A stretch of 64,000 nt of DNA from Patella vulgata (lineage: Eukaryota > Mollusca > Gastropoda > Patellidae), in the NCBI RefSeq assembly GCF_932274485.2, contig NC_065884.2, positions 54,932,546 to 54,996,545 of the forward strand. Direction: 5' to 3'. A program made the translations under genes and the position numbers. Positions 45,821 to 56,493 of the stretch are shown one piece after another (position 1 is the first letter of the stretch; every line of letters starts with the position of its first letter). The notes below the pieces were generated by a model. The model worked only from the letters and a program-made list of their open reading frames with translations. It made no database searches and was not told the origin of the DNA.

Positions 45821-46090
45821 TGGGGTGGGGGGGTATGGCTGAATGATAAGCGTGTGCGTGCTGTATCATAAGGTCTGTTATTGAGTCAACTGGCTTTGTT
45901 TCGATTTCCCCGTTGTATGTGACAAGGGGCAGGTTCGCCTGTCCCACCTCGTGGGTTTTCTCTGAGTCTTTCGGTTTCCTCCTACTGCTAAAGACCCCTA
46001 CGCGAATTATTGAAATAAAATTGAACCATATGTTAGTCACGAAATGACCTAGTTTACGTCGGGTGGACGTCAAACCCCATTTCTCTCTTT
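45821..46090 (+). mobile_element. SINE-B, full length
   Basis: Starts GGGGTGGGGGGGTATGGCTG with head GGCTGAATGATAAGC, then the B box, body (with CGCGCAAGCG reduced) and a short CT tail. It lies immediately behind the SINE-A remnant. Confidence 0.88.
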
Positions 46091-46635
46091 GGGTATCTAC
46101 GGGTAATTTACTGTAATATTGCCAAGTAAACTGCCTTCGTATATAAGTACGAAAGTACGTCTGGAATAAAAAGTAGACAATTCACCTTTACAGTTAACAT
46201 AGGAAACCACCAGATGTCCCCTATATCTTAACAGACCGACCCAGATTGGTAATTTGTATTTTGAAGAGGTTATAATGACCAAAACCGCGAAATCCATTAT
46301 TACACGAAGCTAAAACTTTGTATTACCTTGTGAAATGAGTCCAGGCTTACCGTGTAACATTTTCTTAAAGGTCAGTTAACGCATTAAAGGTATTAATCAT
46401 AACACTGTTTAATACAAAAACATGATCAGTAAATTGGATTTAATGACAAAGAAAAATTTAACGAATGCCAATAAAAGGGAATAGAATCGAAAGTAAAAGT
46501 AATGAAGTCATTAAGAAAATGTCAACAACCATATCGGGAATAATACCAAGGTATCTTAACACCTAAAATACTTCATTACTTCAATTATTCAACACATGAT
46601 TTATAGGTTCAATGCTGATTAAAATAAAAATGGTT
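46091..46635. other. Unassigned sequence
   Basis: No gene or repeat recognised. Confidence 0.4.
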
Positions 46636-46805
46636 ATCTACGTGGGTTTGATATCATACTTTTCTTCACCAACCGGGATAGTGAAGACCAGCATGCGCCA
46701 TGCAGTTTGTCAAATTCTTCCCGGAATGCGGCATTTCTGTCAAGGGTTCTTTTACGTGTATACCAATGGTGGGCATATGTTTTCGCCCCATCCAAATGAT
46801 TAAAG
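46636..46805 (-). mobile_element. SINE-A, degraded 3' half
   Basis: The GTTCTTTTACGTGTATACCA and GTGAAGACCAGCATGCGCCA blocks are the SINE-A 3' half in reverse complement. The CATTTGGATGGGGCG word sits at its inner end. Confidence 0.65.
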
Positions 46806-46835
46806 ATGGGTTCCCAGAAAAGTATTTATCGGGTG

Positions 46836-47385
46836 GTTATTTCCAATAAAAGTATGGCAATTTTGGTATATATGGAAAGTAAAGATATGCAATCTTACTA
46901 GAAAAATACTGGATTTCCCGAAAAACACTCATGGAGCGCATGCAGGACAAAAATGTATGGGTCCCCTTAATCGACAGCCCGACGATTAGGAATTTCTGCA
47001 CGCGTGATGTCAAAGGTCACACGCGAACATTGAGCGCTTGATGTACAAGTTGATAAACTTTATGTAGAGTAAGACGTACAACACTTTCTGAGATAAAAAT
47101 GACGGGAAAAGACGCGAGTAGTGGATAATCCGAGAATTTAATTAGGATTCGATATTTGTAATAAATAGTAAGCGATTAAAGACAACATCCGTCTTTTGTA
47201 TGCAATGAATTCTCCTCTGACTTCCAAGAGAGGTAAGTCACGTGACGTAAACATGACCTGGTTTGATCGAATTTTTATAGCAGGGCATTCCTTAGCAATT
47301 ACAATGTTTGAGAAGGATTTGAAGCAAAATTATGACAAATCAATTAGTTTGAATATATACCATTAAATCACCCAGTTTGTACACG
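46836..47385. repeat. Dispersed repeat R1, third copy
   Basis: 46836-47060 matches 6870-7050 (TATATATGGAAAGTAAAGA, then CTTACTAGAAAAATACTGGA, then GCATGCAGGA). A later word TGAATATATACCATTAAATCA (47350 region) resembles 8012-8040. It is clearly older than the 4,767-bp duplicates. Confidence 0.6.
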
Positions 47386-48311
47386 AGGGGGGGGGGGGGT
47401 ATCTTTAAACGCTAAGAGGCGGGCTAGAAAATCCTGAGGAAATATGTAAGTTATTTTCCGAGTCACTTAACTAACCATTTAAATGAGAACCGTTATAGAG
47501 AACGACAAATGTCTGACAATTACATAGCTCTGTCAGGGGTAACCCACCACTAGAAATGTCTGTTAGAGTGTTTTTGTAACACCTGAAGGTGTACGGTACA
47601 CTGCTGTAAGATTTTCATGTGGTACACTTTTGAGCTAATCTAGTCTAGTTGGGGGGCATGGCATTTTGGGCGTGGAATATCACACCCACCACCAGAAACC
47701 CGACAGACTTACATTCTGATGATACCATATATACATGCATTGATACCATATAGGAGAAAATTGGTACACTTTTCAGCTAGGTTAACCCCCTGGGCTCCCG
47801 CTCTATTATGGTATGTTCTTAAAAAGTAATCATACACGACAAGCTATAGCTAAAGAGAAGTGGTAGGCTGAACTTGAAGATTTCAGAAACCGAAGCTTTA
47901 TGGTGGAAAGTAACCTCGGGGCAAATACCAACAAAAGTTTTTGAAAACTTATAGATTTAAATGTAACATTTTTTTGTTAAACTCTAACACGTGGGTTCCA
48001 ACAGGGTCAGTGGCAACTGAGGTTTAAAAATGCAAAGGTGCAGTAGATATCGTTAGGCTAGCAAATGAGAGGTGAAATCGGATGTTCGAGAAACCGCAAG
48101 AATAACCATTGCGCAACAACCATCCACAATGTGCTTGTGTTCAAGTAATCTATCTATAACGGATTATGGATGGATTTAGCTCCCTTACATGTTTCATTCG
48201 GTATTTCCCGTCTGATATCTCACAAACCTACTTCTGATGTTAAACTACTCAAGGCTATATGTCACAGACTAGCATGATTTCTTAAAATTAACCTTTGCGA
48301 ACTCAATTCTC
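47386..48311. other. Unassigned sequence
   Basis: Begins with a G-run at 47389-47400. GGTACACTTTT occurs twice (about 47623 and 47762) with CAGCTA/GAGCTA after it, a weak direct repeat of about 140 bp. No gene seen. Confidence 0.4.
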
Positions 48312-48480
48312 ATTTGTCAGGGGTAGTGCCCGTGGGGCTGAAATGGAAAGTGTCTAGTTGTTCGGTGGTGCAAAAACTGGGGTCCGGTGTATATATTATT
48401 AGTGCACGTAGTTGCACTCTAGAATTCGAAAAAGAGTATGTGTACACGCCGCTTTCCGGCCAGCCTCTGCTTTTCCCAAC
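48312..48480 (+). mobile_element. SINE-A, degraded middle part
   Basis: TTGTCAGGGGTAGTG, then GTGTCTAGTTGTTCGG, GGGGTCCGGTGTATA and GAATTCGAAAAAGAGTATG follow the family order. Both ends are lost. The two overlapping open frames here derive from it. Confidence 0.6.
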
Positions 48481-48970
48481 CTTGCATTGCAGCATGACAA
48501 CAGAAACAATAATTATCGTATATTAGCCTCAAAATGAAAAGTGTTGAATTTAGTCAAAACATACCACTACATTTAGCCTAATCGACAGTCTAAAGCTCCT
48601 GAAAAAAAAGTTGTAAAAATGGCGACTTGATTATCAGAATATTTGACATTTTCCATGACATAGCCGAAGATTGCCCAACTTAAGACGTCATAAACCTGAC
48701 TCGTGTTATATTGTGTTACTAATAATGACCAACAGAGGAATACCAGGTCAGAGAAACATGTTCACGCGTAGGACATTCGTTACTACCTGTTTAAAAGCAT
48801 ACATTCGCCCTCTAATATCATCCCCAAAGGTTCGGTTTTAAGGTTATTGTCATATAACACCAAAGTGACGCATATGAAAACCATACCGCCTTCACAAATT
48901 GAATTTACACTATACAAAGCAAAGTAATCGATAACGTGTTTGTATTATTTAAAGGGGGGTACTCCGCTTT
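48481..48970. other. Unassigned sequence
   Basis: No gene or repeat recognised. Confidence 0.4.
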
Positions 48971-48971
48971 C

Positions 48972-49010
<39 letters not shown>

Positions 49011-49205
49011 GTATTAACGTCCACTCGACACAAACTAGGTCATTTCGGGACTAACATATGGTTCAATTATATTTCTATAATTCGATTGCGCGTAGGGGTC
49101 TTTAGCGGTGGGAGGGTTACAGAAGGAGAAAACCGGAGGACCTACTGACAACAAACTTCATTGGACAGGCGACCATACGTACAAGCTGCATGGAAATCGA
49201 AGGAA
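48971..49205 (-). mobile_element. SINE-B, rearranged head
   Basis: The (GA)n at 48971-49006 is the CT tail. The body is clear to GGAGAAAACC, after which pieces of the head region are shuffled (GACCTACTGACAAC before GGACAGGCGACC). Confidence 0.8.
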
Positions 49206-49208
49206 ATG

Positions 49209-49535
49209 TGAGAGAGAGAGAGAGAGAGAGAGATCATTCAACACAAACTAGGCCATTTTGGGAATAATTTAATATGGTGTGTGTGTGGGGGGGGGGGGGG
49301 TTAAAGTCAACTCGGCATAAGCTAGGTCGTTTACAAGGAGGGGCCCAGGGGACCCAGAGAGGTTGGACAGGCGACTCTACCCCTTTTTATGAACACACCT
49401 ACGGAACCCAGAGAAGACTCGCGAGGTTGGACACTCGACTCTACCCCCTTTTTATGAACACGCCTGGAATCGTAACCACGCCACCGGACTCAGTGATAAA
49501 CCTTATCATCTAAACCGTACGCGTTAGACAACTCG
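49209..49535 (-). mobile_element. SINE-B, with two tails and an internal duplication
   Basis: It has a second (GA)n at 49209-49233, then AACACAAACTAGGCCATTTT, then a (GT)n and G-run (49272-49300). After that TCGGCATAAGCTAGGTCGTT repeats the same body start. A segment with GAGGTTGGACA-CGACTCTACC-CTTTTTATGAACAC is present twice (about 49356-49408 and 49418-49471). The head end is CCTTATCATCTAAACCGTA. Confidence 0.7.
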
Positions 49536-49728
49536 ACCACCGAAAGACTTCCTGAGTATGGAATTAGTTTTAAATTGTTTAACTAGCTTGACTAGCCGCT
49601 TGAAGAATATATGTAGAACAATACATGAACACGTGTTATATATATAGTAGACCAGTGATGAAGACCATGAAGCAATATCCATACATTTATGAATGACTGG
49701 CTAAAACTTGCTTTTCATTGGTGGTTAG

Positions 49729-49934
49729 ATATCGATAAATATTGTAAACACCATATTAGCATTCTATTGGTTGATAGTTTGTGTGTGTTCACATGATGGA
49801 CATGCACGTGTCTGGTGGATTTACATTTTCGGAAGAATTTGTGCATATATAAGTAAATTAGAAACCAAGTTAGCTACATTTCATCTATTTTATGGATGTA
49901 AGCAAGTTGCCTGGTCAACAGATTCAGTTCAGGT
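49729..49934 (+). CDS. Candidate WD40-repeat exon (partial host gene)
   Basis: An open stretch of 206 bp lies between an acceptor-like TTCATTGGTGGTTAG (AG at 49727-49728) and a consensus donor CAG/GTAAAT at 49934/49935. In frame it contains CSHDGHARVW (strands b-c and the Arg-Val-Trp end of a WD40 blade) and, about 40 residues later, GCKQVAWSTDSVQ (inner strand of the next blade, VAWSxDS). The spacing suits WD40 repeats, which form protein-binding propellers. A stop overlaps the proposed acceptor AG. No neighbouring exon was found and the WWIYIFG stretch is atypical, so it may be a pseudo-exon or chance. The protein is not identified. Confidence 0.28.
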
Positions 49935-50424
49935 AAATAATCATATATATTTATATTTGATATACTGTAATAGTATGAACATGTATTTTATGCTAACTCT
50001 ACCGAGAGCACCTGATACCACTTAGCGTTATATATCTTAACAATATGACCATGTATATTTTGCTTACTCTACAATATATTTTAATAGATTATGTCCAATA
50101 ATTCAATATTGCATGAAAGCCATTATAATCAGTCATTGGTCAGATATCTCAAGCAATGTTTCAATTATGCAATTAGATCATTTTATATAATATCGAAAAT
50201 TTATTCTTTATCAAAATTGTATCCATTTCGATGGCATAGTAAATAAATTCAGTGTCAAGAAAAATCGCAGGGAACGTTTACAGTTTGTCGTTTTTGTTAG
50301 AATAATAATTACCATGCATTCTAACGTAGATTTATATAAAACTTGATTAGTATAGTAGGACCGGTAGACACTTTAGTTAGGTAAATTTGAGACTAACATG
50401 TGGTTAACTATGTAATGTAATAGA
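49935..50424. other. Unassigned AT-rich sequence
   Basis: No gene or repeat recognised. Confidence 0.4.
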
Positions 50425-50588
50425 AGATAATTTTGCCCAGGCACTGGCGTCTTGCTTATTCCCGCTGTACTTGTCAGTGCTGTTTTAACGTGCACGTCAT
50501 TGTGTACTTCGGATTTTAATACGATCCGAAGAATTAGACAAACGGTTTCTTCCTTGTCAGAAACGTTTATTTCGATGACAACGTTATG
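50425..50588 (-). mobile_element. SINE-A, degraded 3' half
   Basis: In reverse complement the blocks GGCAAAATTATC, ACGTGCACGT and CAAGGAAGAAAC-GTCTAATTCTTCGGAT follow the family order. It is immediately followed by an opposite-strand SINE-A. Confidence 0.6.
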
Positions 50589-50593
50589 TTTAG

Positions 50594-50917
50594 GCGGAGA
50601 CGGGGATGGAGGTCCTGGTTTCGATCCCGGTGTTGGCTAAGAAGGTTCGTCTGGCTTTTCCGAAGTCTTTTCCCCTAATGAGTGGTGTAGGACAGCGGGT
50701 CTGGCAAGAAACAGTGTCTAGTCGTTCGGATGGCACGAAAAATCGAGGTCCCATGAACACATTGACGTGCACATAAATTAGCCTTTGACAGTTTGAATTC
50801 GAAATAAAGATAGGCCATATATAGTGGCGCTGTCGGGGCAAAGTTTCTCTTGTAGCCCGTTTTCATCACACTGGATAGAGCAGAAAGCTAGGATGTTAAA
50901 CCCCTTTTTATCTCGGG
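50594..50917 (+). mobile_element. SINE-A, lacking the A-box head
   Basis: It starts near GGAGGTCCTGGTTTCGATCC (B box) and has the full body to AGCTAGGATGTTAAACCCC and TTTTTATCTC. The tail is decayed. Confidence 0.85.
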
Positions 50918-51435
50918 TTTTTTTTTAATGTCTTATTCCGCAACAGTTTGATGTATCCAGTTATATTCTCTAAAATGACAAACTATGAAATTTAGAGATT
51001 TTGAAAATAATTCTTGAGATATCGCAATTTGAAAATAACGTCACATCACCGGGCGGAATTTGTGTCAATTGAGCAGAGTTTCAAATTATTCCTATTCATT
51101 ACAAGACAAGAATATATTAAAGTCGCTGATTGTTATTTGAATGTTTCGCAAAATATCTCATTTTGTACGGATTAAACCACGCTAAGATGCACTAAAATTG
51201 ATTATCAGACAACAGACATCAAAATATCAACGGCAGGTAATCCACGGACTTGGATTGATTTGGATTCAAACGAGGCCCATAAAAAGGTTAGGCGAAGAAT
51301 ATAAAGTGGGGATGCTTTATTTTGGCCATATCCCGTTTAGCATGTCTTGTAAAGTAATGAAATTAATATCCGGGAAGTGTAAAGCTAAACATGGTGTGCG
51401 GTTGTACACACGTCTTAATCAGTACTAAGTCGTAT
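50918..51435. other. Unassigned sequence
   Basis: No gene or repeat recognised. Confidence 0.4.
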
Positions 51436-51840
51436 TCTAGAAACAATTATCTAGAAACTTACAATAAGACATATGGAAATTCCACCAAACATAGCAATTA
51501 TCTGGAAACCTATATGGAAACTGCACCACAAATGACACTTGCCTAGAAAAGTAGAAGACACATTAAAACTCCATCAAGCATAACAATTATCTAGAAGCGT
51601 AGACGACATATAAAAAACTTCAATAAAGATAACAATTATTTAGAAACGTAGAAGAAACGTTGAAACTACACTAAACATAAAAATTGATTAGAAACCTAGA
51701 AGACACATGAAAACTACAGCAAACATAACAATTGTTTAGACACCAAACATAACAATTATCTAGACACCTAAAAGTCATATGGAAACTCTACCAAACATAT
51801 TATTATCTAGAAGCCGAGAAGACACATGAACTCGGTAAAA
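51436..51840. repeat. Minisatellite of about 51 bp units
   Basis: About eight degenerate units share ACAATTATCTAGAAACGTAG, AAGACACATGAAAACT and CCAAACATA. Non-coding. Confidence 0.8.
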
Positions 51841-52247
51841 AAAGACGTAGGTAATATTGACGTTTTATATTACACGAGTACAAAGAAAATTACTTGGTAT
51901 ATGATTTTTGTTTTAAAGAAAGCAACAATTATAGATTAATAAATAAACCGAAAAACCCAACAAATGATATCGATGTAACTATGTCCTGCCCCTTATGTCA
52001 CTAATTTTAATAATATGAAAACTATGTTGTAGCACATCGTCAATTTACCAAATTTACTGCCGCTGTTGACATTAAATTTTCTGTCAATTTGGTGATTTAT
52101 ATTAACGGTAAATCCATCTACATCTCGGTATAAGAAATCCATGATCAAGTCCCAATGTAATATCAATATTCCCACACAGCTTTGTAACAATATAGGTATA
52201 TCATGATCAATATTGTTATGTAGGCTAAATAATGATGAAATGTACAT
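51841..52247. other. Unassigned sequence
   Basis: No gene or repeat recognised. Confidence 0.4.
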
Positions 52248-52402
52248 TATATAGGTTACCATTACATAAATGATCTTGCATAATTATCGAATACGAATTT
52301 GTTTCGCAATATAGGTTTACCAATCATATAAATGACATTAAAAATTATCGGATACCAATTTATTTCGCAATATAGTTTACCATTACATAAATGACGTTTA
52401 GG
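52248..52402. repeat. Three units of about 65 bp
   Basis: TATAGG-TTACCATTACATAAATGA, then AATTATCG-ATAC-AATTT-TTTCGCAA is repeated at about 52250, 52310 and 52372, the last unit incomplete. Confidence 0.75.
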
Positions 52403-52483
52403 AACTTATTGAAATATTTATAGCTTGTCAGTTTCTCCATTTTAATTTGAACTGATAATGAGTATAATGATTTGAATACTATA

Positions 52484-54110
52484 CTAAGCAGCAAAAGAAA
52501 CGGCAGGTTGGTATGTTACTCTGAATAGACGCATTGCATAAAACTTGCCAAATGTTTTATTGTGTATTTGTGACCACGTCTCCAACTTTACCTGAGCAAT
52601 AAAGCACCTTCCCAAACACTGAACTGAACCCAGGAAATGTTCTCAAAAACGCAACTTGACTTCTGAGATAGTAATGTGTTCTTCATGATTTTCATGTAAC
52701 ACGCAACTTGACTTCTGAGATGGTAATGTGTTCTCCATGATTTTCATGTAACTCATACTGCACGTGCTGTTAGCCGGGACCAGCCCTATAATATGCACGT
52801 GCTGTTAACCGGGACCAGCCCTATAAAGTGTACCCCCATACCTGGTTGAATCATTCACACCACTACAAAGTCACCAGAATGTCACGACGCAGCTCAGAGG
52901 AATCAGGCGCTTGGAAGACGCTGGCCACACTGCCCAAACCGCTGTCAATCACTTCCAGGTCAATTTTCTGACCATCTACAGGCTTCAGCAACGCTTTCGG
53001 GCCACCAACACCACGGATGATCGCCCCCGAACTGGTAGACCAAAGGTTACCACAAGGCGACTGGACAGCCATGTTGTGCGACTGCACGTGCAGAATGCCT
53101 TCACACGGGCATCTGAGACAGTGGGAACACACGAAAGACCCATCAATACCGATACAGTGCGTCGACGTCTCACCAGAGAGAACATCCATTGCCGTAGACC
53201 CTACCGTGGACCGATCCTCACCCCTCGCCATCGCCGTGAACGTCTACAGTTTGCCCATCAACACCAGAACTGGCGACACAGGCAATGGAGAACTGTTCTA
53301 TTTACAGATGAGAGTCGGTATTGCGTATCAACTGCAGATGGCAGGACCGGAATATGGGGTCGATGGGGCCAGCGTTATTTTGACAATGTGTCATGGAACG
53401 AAACTCATGGGGAGGTCAAAGCATAATTGTTTGGAATGGAATCGGCCTGAACAGAGAGTGGGTCCTATAGTGTTCCAAAGTCTTGCTCTAGGGAGAGGAG
53501 GTGGCATCACAGCAGTGCGCTACATCGATCAAGCTCTCAGACCCCACATATACCACATTTTGCACGTCATCGTAACAGCGTTTCCCAGCATGACAACTCC
53601 CGTGCCCACACCGCCAGAGTTACTCGGGGCTTTCTACAGCAAACCGGTGTCAACGTTATGCACTGGCCAACCCTTAGTCCTTACTTAAACCGGATGGAAC
53701 ATCTTTGCGATAAAATTCAGAGGAGACTTAATAACGTCGTACCAAGACCAAACACAGCCGATGGATTGTGTCAGGCTTTTCTGAGAGTGTGGTTCCAGGT
53801 GCCAATGGCGTTTATCAATCGTCTGGTCCACTCCATGTACGGAAGCTGCGCTGCCGTTATTGACACTCGCGGTGGACACACCAGATACGGATGTATAGAC
53901 TGTGTACAGACCCTAAACCTTCTCGTAATGTCTTGGAATTGTGATGAATTAATCACTAATGTGTCAACATACTGTTCACAAACAATTGCTTTGAACCATT
54001 TAGTAAGTCGTTTTCTAGAATGATTTGATTAAAGCGCCTCTCTGATTTTGAAATCGTACTGGCGTTGTTTTTTTGGGGGGTTTTTGTTGTGTTTTTTTTG
54101 TGCTGTTTAG
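52484..54110 (+). mobile_element. Tc1/mariner-group transposon, family X, copy 3
   Basis: It runs from CTAAGCAGCAAAAGAAACGG (TA at 52482-52483) to GTGCTGTTTAG (TA at 54111-54112). It is longer than copy 1 because of short tandem duplications before the transposase: about 50 bp repeated at 52651-52750 (CGCAACTTGACTTCTGAGAT) and about 40 bp at 52758-52830 (GCACGTGCTGTTA-CCGGGAC). A T/G-rich stretch near the right end (54068-54100) is also unique to it. Confidence 0.88.
52879..53888 (+). pseudogene. Decayed DD34E transposase (family X, copy 3)
   Basis: Pieces in shifting frames carry GHTAQTAVNHFQVN (helix-turn-helix), FRATNTTDDRPRTGRPKVTT (linker), RGPILTPRHRRERLQF, FTDESRYCVS (Asp 1), and a C-terminal FLRVWFQVPMAFINRLVHSM segment. 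The Asp 2 block and SPYLNRMEHLCDKI are altered: SPDLNPIEHLWDEI is expected, and the Glu is kept while the surrounding Pro-Ile is lost. I count at least four frame shifts, roughly near 52910, 53030, 53400 and 53650. It is non-functional. Confidence 0.82.
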
Positions 54111-54225
54111 TATATTATATATATAAATAATGAAGAAAACAATAGGATTATGCCCTTAATACTAATCACGATTTTATTTTCATATTTCAAATCAAAGTTT
54201 CGTTTGCTACAAGAAAACTAGCGAG

Positions 54226-54345
54226 TATAATTCTGGAGGCGACGGCGACTAGATGAGTAGGATGCCAAGAGGTCCCGGGTTCGATCCTGATGTCGTAACG
54301 ATTTTCTCGGGATTTTCCAGTCTGGTTTTCCTTGTCGGAAGTCCA
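54226..54345 (+). mobile_element. SINE-A, head and start of body
   Basis: GACGGCGACTAGATGAGTAG, then GAGGTCCCGGGTTCGATCCT (B box), then CTCGGGATTTTCCAGTCTGG and CCTTGTCGG follow the family order. It stops close to the LINE tail at 54364 and was probably cut by that insertion. Confidence 0.65.
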
Positions 54346-54620
54346 ATGTATAAGCAGCACTTGTTTTTCTTTTTTTTTGTGTGAACAATATTTTATTTTA
54401 GAAATTTATGAAAAGGGATCAGGGAACAGGCAAAGCCTATATCACCCCTCTCCTCATACAAGGAATATAAAACATATAATATACAGATCTCCTATGTACA
54501 TATTATAACATAATGGTGAAAATCATATAAATTAAATAATTTATATACACTATATAAAACAAATGAAATAAATGTGGAAGTACTGTTTTATAACATGATA
54601 AAAGGGTTCTAAAAATACAA

Positions 54621-55735
54621 TCAGATATTTAGGCGTCTGGTGACATCGAAGTATTCATGAACTATTTTAAAGATGTTATTAGATGTAGTCTGATTTCCTA
54701 TGCCAAAAAGAAGTGGTTTAATTGATTGCTGGTGTGATGGTAAAAGATGTATTGTATTTTTTCGTGCATCTGAATACAGTGGGCACCAGCGGAGAAAATG
54801 TTCAGATTCTTCAAAGTGATGACCGCAGCTGCATGATGGATCCTCAGAGATATGTCGTAAAATTTTATGCCCGTTTAGGTCGCTACAAGAAAGCTGCAAT
54901 CTACTGTGTATGTACGAAAGCCCAGAAGGCTCATTCCAAATTCCAAATCTGATTCGAGGTTTTCTTCGGCAGATGTGAACAGTTTGGTGATCGGTTGCAT
55001 ATCAGTAATAGTACTTGATCACTTACTCAGTTCCTCCAGTGCAAAAGTTACACAGATATTGAAGGTATAGGTCAAATCCGCCGCATCGGCGATACTTATC
55101 TTCTCTGCAGCAGCCATGGTGATTATAATGTCACGTGATTATTTCGAATTTTGAATTTCGAATCTAGTAATTTGGAATTTCGAATCTTGTAATTTGGAAC
55201 GGGTGTTTATCCGGCCCAGGCATCAGATAGGTAAACTAGCACTAATTAGTTGTGTAAAATTATAGGTCAAATCCGCCGCATCGGCGACACTTATCTTCTC
55301 TGCAGCAGCCATGATGATTGTAATGTCATGTGATTATGTCGAATTTGGAATTTGGAATTTCGAATCTAGTAATTTGAAACGGGTGTTTATCCCGCCCAGG
55401 CATCAGATACGTAAACTAGCACTAATTAGTTGTGTAAAATTACAATTTATTTAAATTCTAATTTGTTTAATTGAGGGGTGGGGCGGCTGCCAATTTGCTA
55501 TTTTATTGGTAAGACATGAATTTGGAATTTGGAATTTCGCATTTGGAATTTGGAATTTGGAATGAGCCTTCTGGGCTCTCGTGGTGTATGATCTGGTTCT
55601 TTCTTTTGCCCTGTAGAAATGAATTTGGAATAATAGGATCGTTTAGTTTTAGATTTTGTTTGAAAGTAGTGAGAGTATATTGATAACAAGTTTGTTCCAT
55701 TCTTTTGTTGATGAGGGTCCGAAGCCCCAGGATTG
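54621..55735 (-). pseudogene. LINE ORF2 C-terminus, interrupted
   Basis: The upstream piece (55591-55735) reads LRTLINKR, then QGKRKNQIIH, matching GKRKNQILH of the other LINE. The downstream piece (54621-54905) reads CSDLNGHKILRHIS, CSCGHHFEESEHFLRWCPLY and ends RRLNI. The Cys/His cluster is therefore kept. Reverse transcriptase motifs are absent (5'-truncated). The insertion at 54913-55583 splits it, and a frame shift lies in the first piece between LINKR and the QGKRK segment. Confidence 0.85.
54913..55583. mobile_element. AATTTGGAATTTCG-rich MITE (671 bp) in LINE
   Basis: The ends TACGAAAGCCCAGAAGGCTC and inverted CACGAGAGCCCAGAAGGCTC continue as ATTCCAAATTCCAAAT. GTGTATG flanks it at 54906-54912 and 55584-55590, a 7-bp target duplication (8 if one mismatch is allowed). 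The interior has a tandem pair of about 190 bp (55067-55262 and 55263-55443, with AATCCGCCGCATCGGCGA) and many AATTTGGAATTTCGAATC words. No protein. 7-8 bp duplications occur in hAT and related superfamilies, but the TIRs do not settle it. Confidence 0.85.
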
Positions 55736-55796
55736 TTGGGGTTTTTGGGGTTTTTGGGGGGTTTTTTTGTTTATTGTTGCTCTACAAAAGCTACTC

Positions 55797-55932
55797 ATCC
55801 TGTTCTTCTAGCCAATTCGTGCCCGATCTTTGTTTGTTCCTTGGACAATTGCGCATCGTTGGACGAACTTCGATTTTTGATATGGCGACATAATGCCGTG
55901 ATCAGTTCCTGGTCCATAGTACGGTGGTTCTT
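55797..55932 (-). other. Short unidentified open frame
   Basis: The minus strand reads KNHRTMDQELITALCRHIKN and goes on to LSKEQTKIGHELARRTG before a stop at about 55794. The composition is protein-like (charged, helical) and different from the surrounding DNA. It lies just upstream of the LINE edge on the same strand. It could be a piece of a mobile-element protein or an old exon; I do not recognise it. Confidence 0.25.
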
Positions 55933-55935
55933 GTT

Positions 55936-56295
55936 TTTAGATTAGCGGCCGTTCATCTTTCAAAACCCATTTTTTAATACGCTGCGCTATCAATTTTAGG
56001 ATAGATTACTTTCTTAATCTCATTTAAATCTCTCACTACGTCTATCATATCTTATTTCATTCCTGTGCGTTTTAAACCGTGGCATATTTTAAGCCATGGT
56101 TTAAATATTCTTCTAGATCTTTTGAACTTATACCGTCTATATTATATCTTCCGAAAAAACAATACTTGGAAACTTTTGTAATCACAAGTATCACATAAAG
56201 AAGGCCCGTATTAACGTCATACGTGTTTATATAGATGTCTGTAAGTAAGTATAATACAATCCCATTCGGCATTACGTCAAAATATGTGACGTCAG
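55936..56295. other. Unassigned sequence
   Basis: No gene or repeat recognised. Confidence 0.4.
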
Positions 56296-56493
56296 CGCTA
56301 TTCGTACTAAAGTAGACCTTATAAAAAGCAGCTTCTCAATACAGAATTAGAAATGTCAAATAGACTGGGTTAGATATACAAGTCCTTCCTTGTCATCCGT
56401 AGAAAGCGCCTTTCGTATTGAATAAGACCTTATAAAAAAGCAGCTTCTCTAAACAGAATTAAAAATGTCAAATGAACTCGGTTAAATATACAA
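56296..56493. repeat. Tandem duplication of about 113 bp
   Basis: About 56296-56382 and 56409-56493 share CTTATAAAAAGCAGCTTCTC, ACAGAATTA-AAATGTCAAAT and ATATACAAG, with roughly one difference in six. Confidence 0.75.

Larger units (their letters stand above)
54364..55740 (-). mobile_element. LINE 3' end, same family as 32957-35111
   Basis: On the minus strand the 3' UTR (CCTGTTCCCTGATCCCTTTT, then AATAAAATATTG) and A tail (T-run at 54370-54378) match the other LINE. The part at 55584-55740 and the part at 54600-54912 are the two halves of its coding region, separated by a 671-bp insertion. The 5' edge near 55735 is set by loss of similarity. Confidence 0.85.
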
